From Xylanimonas protaetiae (GTDB taxonomy: Bacteria > Actinomycetota > Actinomycetes > Actinomycetales > Cellulomonadaceae): a DNA stretch of 64,000 nucleotides. The position numbers and the translations under genes were made by a program. Below are positions 40,061 through 49,910 of the stretch, one piece after another (positions within the stretch are counted from its first letter, which is position 1; every line of letters begins with the position of its first letter). The notes beneath the pieces are model-generated. The model saw nothing but the letters and a program-made list of their open reading frames with translations, was not told the DNA's origin and made no database searches. The DNA is taken from the NCBI RefSeq assembly GCF_004135385.1, contig NZ_CP035493.1, forward strand, positions 124,001 to 188,000, in the 5' to 3' direction.

Positions 40061-41193
40061 CGACCACCACCACCCGTAGCAGCCGCACGCCGTCGACCAC
40101 GACGAGAGACTCGGCCACGCATCGTGCGATTATCCGGGCGCCCACGAAGTGCGTGTTCGTCGAGGTGCCGACGCCCCAGCCTGGTCCCGGCGAGATCCTG
40201 CTCGCACCGGAGGCCGTCGCCGTGTGCGGGACAGACATCCAGATCCTGCGCCGAATGCGGCCGGATCCCGCGGACGTCGTCGGCCATGAGGGCTTCGCCC
40301 GCGTCGTCGCCGTCGGATCAGGCGTTACCGGAACCGCGGCGGGAGACCGTGTCATGGTCAACCCAACCGCACCCGGCAACCCGAACTTCCTCCTTGGACA
40401 CAACGTCCCGGGCCTGCTCCAAGAGCGCGTCGTCGTCAATGCCGCAGCGGTCGCAGGCGGACAGCTCCTGCCAGTTCCCGACCAGCTGCCAGCGGCGCTC
40501 GGCACGCTCACGGAGCCACTGGCCGTCGTCACCTACGCGCTGGAATGTCTCCGCAACACGGCACCCCGGCACCTCGTCGTTGACGGTGGAGGTCTCATCG
40601 GACTCCTCGCCGCCACCCGGGCACGACGGGTCCTCGGCGCGGACACAGCGATCACCGTCCTGCACCGGCACGACGCCGTTCGCCGCTGGGCAGTCGATCG
40701 CATCCCTGGCATTCACCGCACCTGGAGCCTGGACGACGACCCCATGGGGCTGGCCGACGTCTCCGACGGCGCCGCGCTCCTGTCCGCCGTCTACCGGGAC
40801 GCGACGACGCAGCACGTCGAACGGCTTCTTGAGGTGCTCGGGAACCGCCTCATTGCGGTCCACGTGATAGGAGGTGTACAGGACTCGGCCCACCTCCGCG
40901 ACTCCAACAGTGTCGATCTCGCCGCAGTCCGTGCCGACAACACCGGCGGTCCCTGGCCCCCGCATGCCTCGTCCGCGGGAAGCCAGTTGTTCACGGGTAA
41001 CCGTGGAGTGTCGAACGCGAGGCTGGCCCTCGCGGCAGGTGACCTCGCCGCCCACGGGCACGAGCAGGCGTCGCTTCTGACGCACGTCGTCGGGCCGGAG
41101 GACGGAGTGCGCTTGCTGAACCGCATCGTTGCCGGCGACCGCCACGACAGCTCGGGCGAGCCCATAATCCGCCTGGTGATCCGGTTCGGGTGA
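40057..41193 (+). CDS. Zinc-dependent alcohol dehydrogenase-like cyclitol oxidoreductase
   Basis: 378 residues, ATGA overlap and AAGGAGA six bases upstream. MDR fold: catalytic zinc ligands in AVCGTDIQ (Cys), VGHEGFARV (His, Glu) and LTEPLAVV (Glu), and NAD(P)-binding VVDGGGLIGLLAA. The structural-zinc loop lacks its four cysteines (NPTAPGNPNFLLGHNVPG), an uncommon loss. Comparable dehydrogenases act in acarbose and related cyclitol pathways. Last gene of the operon; the following MBL gene starts 157 bp later. Confidence 0.87.
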   Translation: MTTTTTRSSRTPSTTTRDSATHRAIIRAPTKCVFVEVPTPQPGPGEILLAPEAVAVCGTDIQILRRMRPDPADVVGHEGFARVVAVGSGVTGTAAGDRVMVNPTAPGNPNFLLGHNVPGLLQERVVVNAAAVAGGQLLPVPDQLPAALGTLTEPLAVVTYALECLRNTAPRHLVVDGGGLIGLLAATRARRVLGADTAITVLHRHDAVRRWAVDRIPGIHRTWSLDDDPMGLADVSDGAALLSAVYRDATTQHVERLLEVLGNRLIAVHVIGGVQDSAHLRDSNSVDLAAVRADNTGGPWPPHASSAGSQLFTGNRGVSNARLALAAGDLAAHGHEQASLLTHVVGPEDGVRLLNRIVAGDRHDSSGEPIIRLVIRFG

Positions 41194-41349
41194 GCCATGA
41201 GCATCCCGTACGGCGGACGACCGCCGCTTCCCCCCTCGGCTTTCGCCCGGTAGCTCCTCAGTTCCCGACAGGCCCGGCAGCGACTACGCAAGGCACCCAA
41301 ACCGCGAACACGGTTGGATCGAGAACATGGGCGACGAGAGGGGAACGTG

Positions 41350-42585
41350 ATGGTGTGGGTGAACTCGACGCACACGCAGTGGGCCGCAGGTCAGGGGTTC
41401 TTCCGTTCAGGCAGGATCAGCACGGACCACGTCACGGTGAACTACGTCTACGACTGCGGGTCGGTCGGGAGCACCGCTCGGTGCAAGGCGGAGATCCGCA
41501 CCTACACGTCAGGCGACGGTGCGCCGTCGAAGGTCGACATGGTCTTCCTGTCGCACTTCGACCAGGACCACGTTAACCGAGTCAAGGACCTCGTCGCGGC
41601 CATTCCGGTCGAACGCTTCGTCATCCCGCTCGTCTCGGCGCCCGAACGACTCCTGGCCCTTGCGCGATCGCTCGACAGCCGCGAACCGATCGACCCCGAC
41701 GGCTGGTACGCATCGTTCGTCGTCAACCCGCGAGGCGCGCTCACCGCCCTTCCCAACCAAGCCGGGGACGCCGAGATCATAGAAATCCCTCCAGGGACAA
41801 CGCCAGAGTTCGCTGACGACGACGTGCTGGCCGCTGGCGACGTCACTGAGCCAACAGGTGCGGCGACGACCTGGGTCCCGCCTCTCGTGACGAGGCCTGC
41901 CCGCATCGAGGCCGCAACGCGCGGCGGTAGGACCCGCCCAGTTTGGCTGTGGGAGACATACGTGCTCGCAGACGTCACAGACCGCCAGAGACTGTTCGTG
42001 CAGGCGCTCGCCCAGGAGCTCTGCGTGGACGCCGAGAGCCTCGCCAAGGACATTGACCGCACCGCGTGCGTGCGCTCACTAGTTATGAACGAGTCCCGAG
42101 CGCTGCGTAAGGCGTACGAGGCCGTCAGCACAGATCTCAACTTCACGTCGCTCATGCTGTACTCAGGCCCCGTCAACGCGATCGGGACGGGAAACAGCGC
42201 CAAGTCGTGGCGGACGCGCCACGGTGGCGTAGACCGCGCCGAGATTGCCGCCTGGGACGTGCGTCCTGGTTGGCTCGGAACTGGCGACGCCCCGCTCAAC
42301 TCCGCCGGCAGGCTCAAGGAGTTCGGTCGGGTCTTCGAACGGCACCTCCCCAACGTCGGAACATTCGCCCTCCCACATCACGGCTCACGGTGGAGCCTGG
42401 ACCCGGTGCTCCTCGACATGTTCAGTCCGCCACTGCCGGCATGCGTCGTGTCCGCAACAACCCCGCGCTACGGCCATCCTCATCCGGAGACGCAGACCGC
42501 GGTACACGACCGCGGGTTCCACCTGGTGCAGGTCACCGGGGACCCTCGTTCACGATGGACGAGTTCCGCCACCAGTTGGCTCTGA
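41350..42585 (+). CDS. ComEC-type metallo-beta-lactamase-fold hydrolase
   Basis: 411 residues from the ATG preceded by GAGAGGGG. The metal motif is LSHFDQDHVN (residues about 67-76), HxDxDH as in the MBL domain of ComEC rather than the usual HxHxDH. The C-terminal half has FALPHHGSRWS and CVVSATTPRYGHPHPET, also ComEC-like. No membrane segments, so it is a free-standing cytoplasmic nuclease or phosphodiesterase candidate. Stand-alone relatives are common in defence-rich islands. It is not overlapping the cyclitol operon and is probably independent of it. Confidence 0.85.
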   Translation: MVWVNSTHTQWAAGQGFFRSGRISTDHVTVNYVYDCGSVGSTARCKAEIRTYTSGDGAPSKVDMVFLSHFDQDHVNRVKDLVAAIPVERFVIPLVSAPERLLALARSLDSREPIDPDGWYASFVVNPRGALTALPNQAGDAEIIEIPPGTTPEFADDDVLAAGDVTEPTGAATTWVPPLVTRPARIEAATRGGRTRPVWLWETYVLADVTDRQRLFVQALAQELCVDAESLAKDIDRTACVRSLVMNESRALRKAYEAVSTDLNFTSLMLYSGPVNAIGTGNSAKSWRTRHGGVDRAEIAAWDVRPGWLGTGDAPLNSAGRLKEFGRVFERHLPNVGTFALPHHGSRWSLDPVLLDMFSPPLPACVVSATTPRYGHPHPETQTAVHDRGFHLVQVTGDPRSRWTSSATSWL

Positions 42586-42870
42586 CCTGGGCAATGCCCG
42601 ACGCGCCAGCACCTGCCTCCAGGCCCCTCCCTCACACCCCGGGCCACGTCACCAGCATCATGACCAGCAACAACTAGGGCTGGCCGCGCGCGCTGACAGC
42701 GCTCATGGGCGTCCGGGATCTGCTAACGGAACGTGCGCGAGGACGCGGCGCACCGGGCGGATCAGCCGGTACTCCGGCCCCCGGAAGGTCCGCCGGGCAG
42801 CGCACCGCCTGATCGTGACCGCGTGCGGACGGCTCGCGCACACCGGTTACGCGGCCCGGGCCGCCCGACG

Positions 42871-43446
42871 TCACGGCACACGGGCGTGACGACCAGCCCA
42901 TCGCCATGCTGGGGCGACGTCCTTGCCCACCAGTCCTGCAGCCCCACGAGTAGCGGCCCTGACACGGCAGAGCATGGCAGCAGCAGGAACCTGCCTGTCA
43001 GGCTCCACGAGTGTGCGACAAGGGCAGAGGTTGACAGAGCCGTCTGTTCTAGCCGACCCGGTCACCACGGGCGATCCGGTCGCCAGTCGTTCCCTGGGCG
43101 TGACGCCCCACCCTGCCAGCCAGCCCTCACCCGCCGCCTTCATCTTTCGGAGCCCCCTCAAGGCGCCCACGATCGGCCAGAAGACGAAGGCGCTGGCGAA
43201 CTTCAGCCCGTCGAGGGATGCGACGTAGATGGCGAGGCGGAGCCATCCGTTGGTCTCGGCGGCGGGGAGCTTGTCGAGCCACATTGCGAGATTGCCGTAG
43301 GCGAGGAACAGGACGATGGACAGTGGCCAGGCGTAGCGAAGGTGGCCGGGCTGGCGCATCCAGTTGGTGATGATGTTGGTCGGGAAGTACCTCTGCGAGA
43401 AGTTGACGTACGCGCTCGCGAGGAGAAACGAGAGTTGGAAGGCCAC
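42871..43446 (-). CDS. Small integral membrane protein, unrecognised
   Basis: 191 residues from a GTG with GGAGG five bases upstream. About four membrane segments lie in the first 110 residues (FQLSFLLASAYV, RYAWPLSIVLFLAYGNLAMWL, WLRLAIYVASLDGLKFASAFVFW), then a hydrophilic tail rich in Arg and Ala of doubtful reality, so the protein may be annotated too long only if a frameshift occurs there. It lies downstream of the relaxase on the same strand and may belong to the transfer region. The 285 bases between the MBL gene and this gene contain nothing convincing. Confidence 0.6.
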   Translation of the reverse strand: MAFQLSFLLASAYVNFSQRYFPTNIITNWMRQPGHLRYAWPLSIVLFLAYGNLAMWLDKLPAAETNGWLRLAIYVASLDGLKFASAFVFWPIVGALRGLRKMKAAGEGWLAGWGVTPRERLATGSPVVTGSARTDGSVNLCPCRTLVEPDRQVPAAAMLCRVRAATRGAAGLVGKDVAPAWRWAGRHARVP

Positions 43447-43699
43447 GGCCGCCTCCTTGGGTCGGTGCCGTCTCACGACGAGACAGCGACGACAGGACGG
43501 TGCGCCGGTTCGGCGCCTTCGTGCAGGTGCCGCTGGGACGCCTGTGGACGGCGGCATTCGCATTCTTGTGTCCCTCGCCCACGGGCGAGGCCCGCCCCAC
43601 CGGTTCTCCACAGCCTCTCGATCGGGTCGCGCCCACCTGCCCCGAGGCGCCGACGCTGGTGCCATGCGTGTGCGTCGCGGTGCCCGGGTGGATGCCGCC

Positions 43700-46600
43700 T
43701 CACCGGGGTGTGAGGTCGACGTCGAACTGCTCGACGCCGGCGGCCCACCCGGGTCCTGCGATCTGCTGAGCCCACCGGATTGCGGTCTGTGCGCGTTGGC
43801 GGTCGCGGGTCTGGGCGACGGTGACGGGGTCACCACCGAGGACCGTGCGTGGGCCGATCTGGTACCGGTCGCGGTAGGCGGCGACGACCGCGGCCTGCGC
43901 GAGCCAGGCACGGCGTTCGGCTTCCGTCCCCGGCCGGGGCCCGAGGTCGGCGACCCACGGTTGCCGGTCACGGATGGCCGCGGCTACCAGGTCGTTCGCT
44001 CGTTGCACGATGAGGGCGGCGCGCTGGTCCAGCGCGGTGCGGGTCTCGTCGTCGATCGGGCCGTGTGCCTCGGGCACGAGTCCAGCGATCAAGTGGGGTT
44101 CGTGGCCGGTGGCGGGTCGCCCGGCGGTGTTCCAGAGCCGCCACGTAAGGATTGCGGCCACGTTCTCGGCGTCCTCGAACCCGCGTCCGGCCACGACACG
44201 CTCAAGCAGGGCCTCGGCGTCGCCGCGGATGGCGTCAATGCGGCGCAGCTCGACACACAGGGGCCCGAAGGCGTCGTCGTTGACGACGGCGGCTGCCTGG
44301 TCGGGATTGAACCCAGCACGGTCGATCAGGGTGCGGGTGACGGCGTCGGCCCAACGGTCGTGGTGGGCGAGGGTGGCGATGGTCTCGTACTCGGCCGCGA
44401 GCTGGGCGATCGACGCGTACCGCTCCCGCTCGGTGCTGATGGTCTCGTGCGCGGAGGCCTCGACGCCCGTGTGGGCGAGCACGTTCGTGAGCACGGTGTG
44501 GGCGGTGATCTGGTCGGTGATCGGGTGGGTGTGCAGGTCGTCGGCATTGTCGAGGGCGACGTAGGCGGTGTTCGCGTGGCGTCCGCGGGTCATGGCCACG
44601 TAGAGGTTCTCCCGGCTGGTACCAGTCGCGACGACGACGTGGCAGGTGTCGACGGTCATGCCCTGGGCGCGGTGAGCGGTGACGGCGTAGCCGAGGTCGA
44701 CGTGCTGGGTGACGTAGTCGGCGGGCAGGACGACGCTCGCGCCGGTGTGCCAGCCCTCGCGGCGGACCTCCATGCCGCCGTCGCGGTGGACGTCGGTGAC
44801 GCGCCACCGGTCGCCGTTGCGGACCCATCCGCCGCAGGCGGTGCGCAAGGTGCGGTTGTTCCGGCGGGTGATGACCAGGTCTCCGGTCGACGCGCGGGCG
44901 TCGTTGGCGAGGGTGGCCTCGCGGTCGGCGAGGGTGTCGCCGTCGAGGATGCGTTCGGCGCGGGCCCGGGCGTTGAGGTCGCGCACGTGGTCGGCCGAGT
45001 CCGTCACCAGCAGGGTGCGCAGCTCGGCGCGGGTGTCGGCACGCCAGGCGGCGTAGGCGGCGTCGACCATCTCCTCGCTGGTGCCGGCGCGGACGCGGTC
45101 GTGGTCGATGTACGTCTCGACGACATCGGTGTCGCCGTCGCGCAGGTCGAGCGAGGCCCGCTTCTCCCACTCGTGGAGGAACCGGTGCACCTCGGTCAGT
45201 TGGGGGACGCGGCCGCCGCGCTCGTGGCGCAGCATGGAGAACGCTCCCCCGGCGTCGACGGACTGCAGTTGGGCGTGGTCACCGACCAGGAGCACCTTGG
45301 CTCCCGCCTGCGCGGCAAGGCCGGTGATGCGGTCGAGGGTCAAGGTGGAGGCGAGGGTGGCCTCGTCGATGATGACGAGCTGCCCCGCCGTGAAGTCGGC
45401 GCGGCCGTGGTCGTGCTCGTGGAGCCACTTGGCGGTGTTGTCACACCCGATCTGCAAGTCACCGGCGAGCACCTGCGCGGCCGCGGCCGACGGGGCGAGC
45501 CCGACGACGGAGCCCGGGCCGTACTGGGTGACCCAGACGTGGCGCAGCGCCGTCATCGCGGTGGTCTTGCCCGCACCCGCGGGCCCCAGGAGAAGGTCGA
45601 CCTGCCTCCCCGAGGTGGCGATCTGTTCCAGGGCGTCGGCCTGCTCGACCGACAGGACCTGCCCGTTGTGCTCCCTGGCCGTGATCGCCGCGACCACCTG
45701 CCGTGCGAGGTACGGGGCGCTCAGGTCGTTGCCGCGGTCGATGAGCCGCTGCTCGGCAGCCAGGATCATCTGCGACGTCAGCACTTTGCCGTGCAAGGGC
45801 CGGAACATGCTCGTCCCGTCGGCCCGGCGCAGGCGCGCGGGTGTCACGCTCGCCTCGGGCGGGGTGACCTGGACGGACTGCTCCTCCGCGGCCGCGACGA
45901 TCGCGGCCACGGCCTGCTCGCGGTCCGTGGTGGTGGCGAACCGCCATCCGCCCGTCTGACGGGAGGCCTCGGCCCACAGGTTCCAATGCCGCCACGTCGA
46001 ACGCTTCTGCGCCACAGCCGTCACGACGCGCGCGCCCACCTCGGCGAAGATCTCGGCAGGGACGCGGTCGAACGTCAGGGACGCGCCCGCCGGACCACGC
46101 GTGATGCCCGCCGCCCAGGCGGCCGGGTCCTCGCCTACGAACCGTCGGGCGCGTTCGCGCCACGACGCGGTCAGATCGGCCAGGGATCGGATGTGCTTCT
46201 CGGGCCGGGTGTCCAAGGTGGCCTGGGCGCGCATCTTGATGACCGCCGCCCGCGACGGCGCCCTGCCGTGCGCGGCGACGTACTCGGCCACGAGCCGGTC
46301 CTTGAATTCCTCGATCATCCGGGTCCGCGAGGAGAACTCGGCGATCAGGGACTCCCCGACACCGGCGATCTCCCACTGCGCGGAGCGCTCGTCCCCACGC
46401 AGCCGACGCTCCCAGGCGACGCCGAGCTCGGAGGTGAGCCGGTCGGCAAGGACGGCGTTGTAGTACTCGCTCAGCCCCACGGTCGCGGCGTGCAGCGAGC
46501 GGCTGTCAAGCCCACGCCACACCCCGTCCTGGAGCGTCTTGACCTTGTTCGAGACGACGACATGCGTGTGCAGCTGCGGGTCGTTGGCGCGCGAGTCGTA

Positions 46601-47229
46601 GTGGTCGAACGCGGTGGCCTCGATGCCGATGACGGGAACCTGGGCGCGCGAGGCGTACCCGATGCGGGTGCTGGCGACCTCACGTTCCAGGAGGCCGATC
46701 ACGTCCGCGATGGCGGCATGGTGGATCTCCGCGATCCGCGCCTGCGTCGACGCATCGGACAGCGCCCACAACACGGACACCGACTTAGCCACGGAGAACG
46801 TCAGGTCATACCCAGCCACGGCCGTCGGGGTCGACCTGCCCGACTCCACCCGCGTGATCGCCTCCACCGCGGCAGCACGCTCATTCTCGGCAAGGCCCGC
46901 TGGCAGCGCTGGGGCGCCCGCATCGATGCGGTCGCTCAGCGACGGGTACCGCCGGAAGTCGGCCCCGAGCGGGACACCAGTGATGGGGTCGTGGCCACGA
47001 CCCAGGAGGGCCTCGAGCTGGGTAGCGGTCACCGGGTCGCCGGGCGCGAGTCCGCCGTCACCGAACTCGCCGACGCCACCCCGAGCCAGTAGCCCGGCGG
47101 GGTTCCTTCCTCCAGGTAGTACCGCGTCAACGGCGTGCGCAGCGACCGGTTCCCGTCACCGGTCACCACCGATCGCAGCAGGTACTGGTAACCCTTGCCC
47201 GCCGACATCACACGCAGCGACACCGTCAT
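43700..47229 (-). pseudogene. MobF-family relaxase-helicase (TrwC/TraA-like), broken by one frameshift
   Basis: Repaired length is about 1176 residues. The N-terminus (ATG at 47229, GGAGGT site upstream) encodes MTVSLRVMSAGKGYQYLLRS and the catalytic-tyrosine region LTRYYLEEG. The frame is then lost in the CCCC run at 47079-47082 (plus strand); one more base continues as GGVGEFGDGGLAPGDPV. The rest contains the relaxase HUH segment (PQLHTHVVVSNKV), Walker A LLGPAGAGKTTAM, IIDEATLA, LLVGDHAQLQ and YAVTAHRAQGMTVD of the RecD-like helicase. It nicks oriT and unwinds DNA for conjugation. If the frameshift is real, the tyrosine and the metal site are on separate peptides and transfer is abolished. 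Confidence 0.92.
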
Positions 47230-47605
47230 CCGCCACCTCCGCTACACAGGTGTGCCGCGCAGCACTCGAACCTCACTGGCCAGACGTGTGAGGCGCCTGG
47301 GAGGGGTGACGACCGCGCGGCGCGCTGGCCGCCGGCCGGTTCGTGCACGTGGCCGCGACGCGCGACTCCGGGCACTGCGAGCCGGACATTCCGGTGCGTC
47401 CCACGCGGGCCTCGGTGTGGCTGGAACACCTGGTGCACAGCGGCCGGATCAGCCGCCGGAGATCACCACGTGGACTCGCACCGTTTGCGGGGAGGGCGAT
47501 GACATGGGAGAAACGTTCCCGATGGCAACCGTGTGGCGGGTATCACACGGTTGCCTCGTTGTCCCGAGGGGCCGTCAGCGGTTCTCAGAGGAGGGCGTGC
47601 GGGGG
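47230..47605. other. Divergent intergenic region, candidate oriT
   Basis: 376 bases between the divergent relaxase and lipoprotein genes. No coding frame is convincing. It contains the 12-bp inverted repeat at 47524-47555. In MobF systems oriT usually lies beside the relaxase gene, so this is the best place for it in the window. Confidence 0.5.
47524..47555. repeat. Perfect 12-bp inverted repeat (oriT or operator candidate)
   Basis: GGCAACCGTGTG-GCGGGTAT-CACACGGTTGCC: twelve perfect pairs with an eight-base loop, about 295 bp upstream of the relaxase start. Structure and place fit a relaxase-binding hairpin. Confidence 0.6.
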
Positions 47606-48250
47606 ATGCGTGGCACAGGTCGAGCAGGTCTTCTGACGACGGCGGCGCTGGCACTGGCCGTCCTCTCGTCGTGCTCCAGCACGCCTGACGACTCCCCCAC
47701 CCCCGACCCGACGCCGACAGTCACCGCGTCACCGCTGCCAACCACCGCGAGCCCGTCACCGACACCGTCGTCATCCCCGACGTCGGATGCTGATCTCGCG
47801 GCAGCTCGCGCGGAAGCGCTTGTCCACGAGTACTACCGCGTGAGTGACCTGGTCGGATCGGACCCTGCACGGCCCTTGACGGACCTCGAGTCGGTTGCGA
47901 CGAGCATCGTGCTCGACGCCGACAAGCGAGAGTTCGAGCGCTGGCGTCGCGACGGGTGGACTCAGCAAGGTTCGACGCGCCTTGTCGAGGTCGATCTCGT
48001 TGACGTCTCGCTCGACAACTCCGATCCTTCGACCGGCAGAGTTCCTGTGGTCCAGTTCGACGTCTGCTACGACATCAGCAGCGGCGACGTCGTTGACGCC
48101 AGCGGCAACTCCGTTGCGCCCCCCGATCAACCGGTGCGGGGCTGGGAACGGCTTCGGGTCGCCAACTACAACTGGGACATGGACCCCGCTGGTGCGTGGC
48201 GTGTGTCATCGGCCGAGACCCTCGAGCAGGCACCATGCGATGCCGACTGA
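47606..48250 (+). CDS. Secreted lipoprotein of the Tad-like/conjugative region
   Basis: 214 residues from the ATG with AGAGGAGGG upstream. Lipoprotein signal (LLTTAALALAVLSSCSS, lipidated Cys about 21), then a long Thr/Pro/Ser linker and a globular domain with ALVHEYYRVSDLVGSD and WRRDGWTQQGSTRLVEVDLVDV. This layout is common in small lipoproteins of actinobacterial plasmids and ICEs, sometimes resembling VirB8-like NTF2 folds, which I cannot confirm. Its stop overlaps the next gene by 11 bases, so it is the first gene of the operon. Confidence 0.78.
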   Translation: MRGTGRAGLLTTAALALAVLSSCSSTPDDSPTPDPTPTVTASPLPTTASPSPTPSSSPTSDADLAAARAEALVHEYYRVSDLVGSDPARPLTDLESVATSIVLDADKREFERWRRDGWTQQGSTRLVEVDLVDVSLDNSDPSTGRVPVVQFDVCYDISSGDVVDASGNSVAPPDQPVRGWERLRVANYNWDMDPAGAWRVSSAETLEQAPCDAD

Positions 48251-49201
48251 CCTTCGGGTCCTCACGATCGCCACGTTGGCGAGCCTGCTCACGCTCCAAG
48301 CCGGAGCGGCATCGGCAGAACCCGAGTGTCGACGCGAAAGCCGCTGGACTGGGGTCTGCAAGGTCGAGGTTGCCTCCCCGCATCTCCAGCGGTCACGGAG
48401 CCCGCCTCCGACGACGGCCCTGCGGACGCGGGGGCAGGTTCACCGTGCTACTTCGATCCGTCGCGGCAGGGTGTGACGACGGTCCCAGCGGGACCGGTGC
48501 CGTGCACGAGCGAGCTCGGCTACTGGTCGTCGTCGCTCCAGTGCTACGTGAGGGTCTTGGACCCTCAGCCGGCTGCGGACGACCCGTTGTGGGCGCGCCA
48601 TTCCCCTGATGACGGCGGCGCCGTGTACGGGTGCTATCAGCCACTGCCTGTCGACGTCGACGTCTATCTGTGGTTGCTGAACCCGCCGCCGGCGGCGGCT
48701 GCCGGCCCGTCGCCACGGCAGGTTGCCGAGATGGCGATCGACGAGATGCAGCTGCAGGCGATTGAGATCGGGATCGTTCCCGAGCCGCGTCCGGGGTACA
48801 TCGGCATCGTGGGTCAGCCGGTGTGGATGTGGGCTGTCAGTCCTGGGCCGAGCACGGTGGGCCCGGTCACCGCGTCGGCGTCGGCCGGGGGTATCACCAT
48901 CACTGCGACGGCGACGATCCACCGCATCACCTGGACCATGGGCGACGGCGGGACAGTCGTGTGCACCGGTCCGGGAACGCCGTTTACCGACGCGCTCGCT
49001 GGTCACGCTTCGCCGGATTGCGGGTACGTCTACACCACGTCCAGCGCTGGTCTGCCGGGTGACATGTTCACCGTGACTGCCACGTCGGACTGGGTCATCG
49101 ACTGGGCAGGCGCAGGCCAGACCGGGACGATCCGCATGGACGAGCTGCAGCGCTCGGTGCGGATCGCGGTCGGAGAGGCTCAGGTGCTCGTGACCTCGTA
49201 G
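48240..49201 (+). pseudogene. Secreted protein of the Tad-like operon, broken by one frameshift
   Basis: ATG at 48240 encodes a signal peptide (LRVLTIATLASLLTLQAGAASAEP) and WTGVCKVEVASP. The frame is then lost in the CCCC run at 48376-48379; one added C joins it to SPAVTEPASDDG and the rest: SPCYFDPSRQG, LGYWSSSLQCYV, VAEMAIDEMQLQAIEIGIVPEP, WMWAVSPGP, and a PKD-like ITWTMGDGGTVVC. Proteins with this Cys pattern and the QAIDxMxLxAPxIGxxP-like segment recur in actinobacterial plasmid and ICE operons, usually annotated as hypothetical or ATP/GTP-binding; their role is unknown. Confidence 0.78.
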
Positions 49202-49234
49202 GCCCCTGCACCTGGGCGGGAAGGGGAGGACGTG

Positions 49235-49903
49235 ATGTCCGAGACCACCACCCGCACACCGAAGCCGGGCGCGAGCCCGACTTCGTCAATGCAGCTCAGC
49301 GCGGCTCCGCCGGGGGTTCGACGGCGTCCGGCGATCACGGTTGTCGCCGTCACGTTGCTGGCGTTGGGTGCCGTCGCCGGCTGGATGGTGTGGAGCTCCG
49401 AGGACTCGACGATCGAGGTGCTCGCGGCCAGGGCGCCGATCGCGCGGGGCGAGGTGATCGACAAGGCGGACCTGGCGATCCAGCGGATCCCCGACGACCT
49501 GGGCTGGTCTGTGCTTCCGGCCTCGCGTCTGGACGATGTGGTGGGGCAGCGTGCCGCGCTCGACGTCGCGGCGGGTACCGCGATCTCCGCCGCTGCGGTC
49601 GCGGAGGCCTCCGTGCCGGGGGACGGGTTCGCCGTCGTCGGCGTGACCCTCGAGACCAAGCAGGCGCCGGGCATGGAGCTGCTCGTCGGGGACAAGGTCA
49701 CGGTCGTGGTCACCCCGGCCTCGCCGACCGACAGCGGAAAGGTGCCGGACACGACCGACGCCGACATCGCGGGTGTTCGCACCGACCCCGAGACGGGCAA
49801 CACGGTGCTGGACCTCGTGGTCCCGGACGCGCAGGCGCCGGTGCTCGCCGCCCGGGTGGCGTCGGGCAACTTCGCCGTCGTTCTCCGGTCCAGGGACCGG
49901 TGA
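49235..49903 (+). CDS. SAF-domain protein (CpaB/RcpC-like pilus assembly)
   Basis: 222 residues. One membrane segment (ITVVAVTLLALGAVAGWMVW, about 33-52) precedes a SAF domain: VLAARAPIARGEVIDKADLAIQRI and DVAAGTAISAAAVA. In Tad systems CpaB/RcpC with a SAF domain lies in the periplasm and helps pilus assembly. ATG at 49235 (a GTG precedes it) with GGGGAGGA upstream. The ParA-like gene starts eight bases after its stop. Confidence 0.88.
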   Translation: MSETTTRTPKPGASPTSSMQLSAAPPGVRRRPAITVVAVTLLALGAVAGWMVWSSEDSTIEVLAARAPIARGEVIDKADLAIQRIPDDLGWSVLPASRLDDVVGQRAALDVAAGTAISAAAVAEASVPGDGFAVVGVTLETKQAPGMELLVGDKVTVVVTPASPTDSGKVPDTTDADIAGVRTDPETGNTVLDLVVPDAQAPVLAARVASGNFAVVLRSRDR

Positions 49904-49910
49904 GCGTGCG

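Noticed and set aside
43364-47092. A 1242-codon open frame antisense to the relaxase
   Set aside because: Composition is that of a frame shadow (Gly/Asp/Val/Arg) and the other strand holds all relaxase-helicase motifs.
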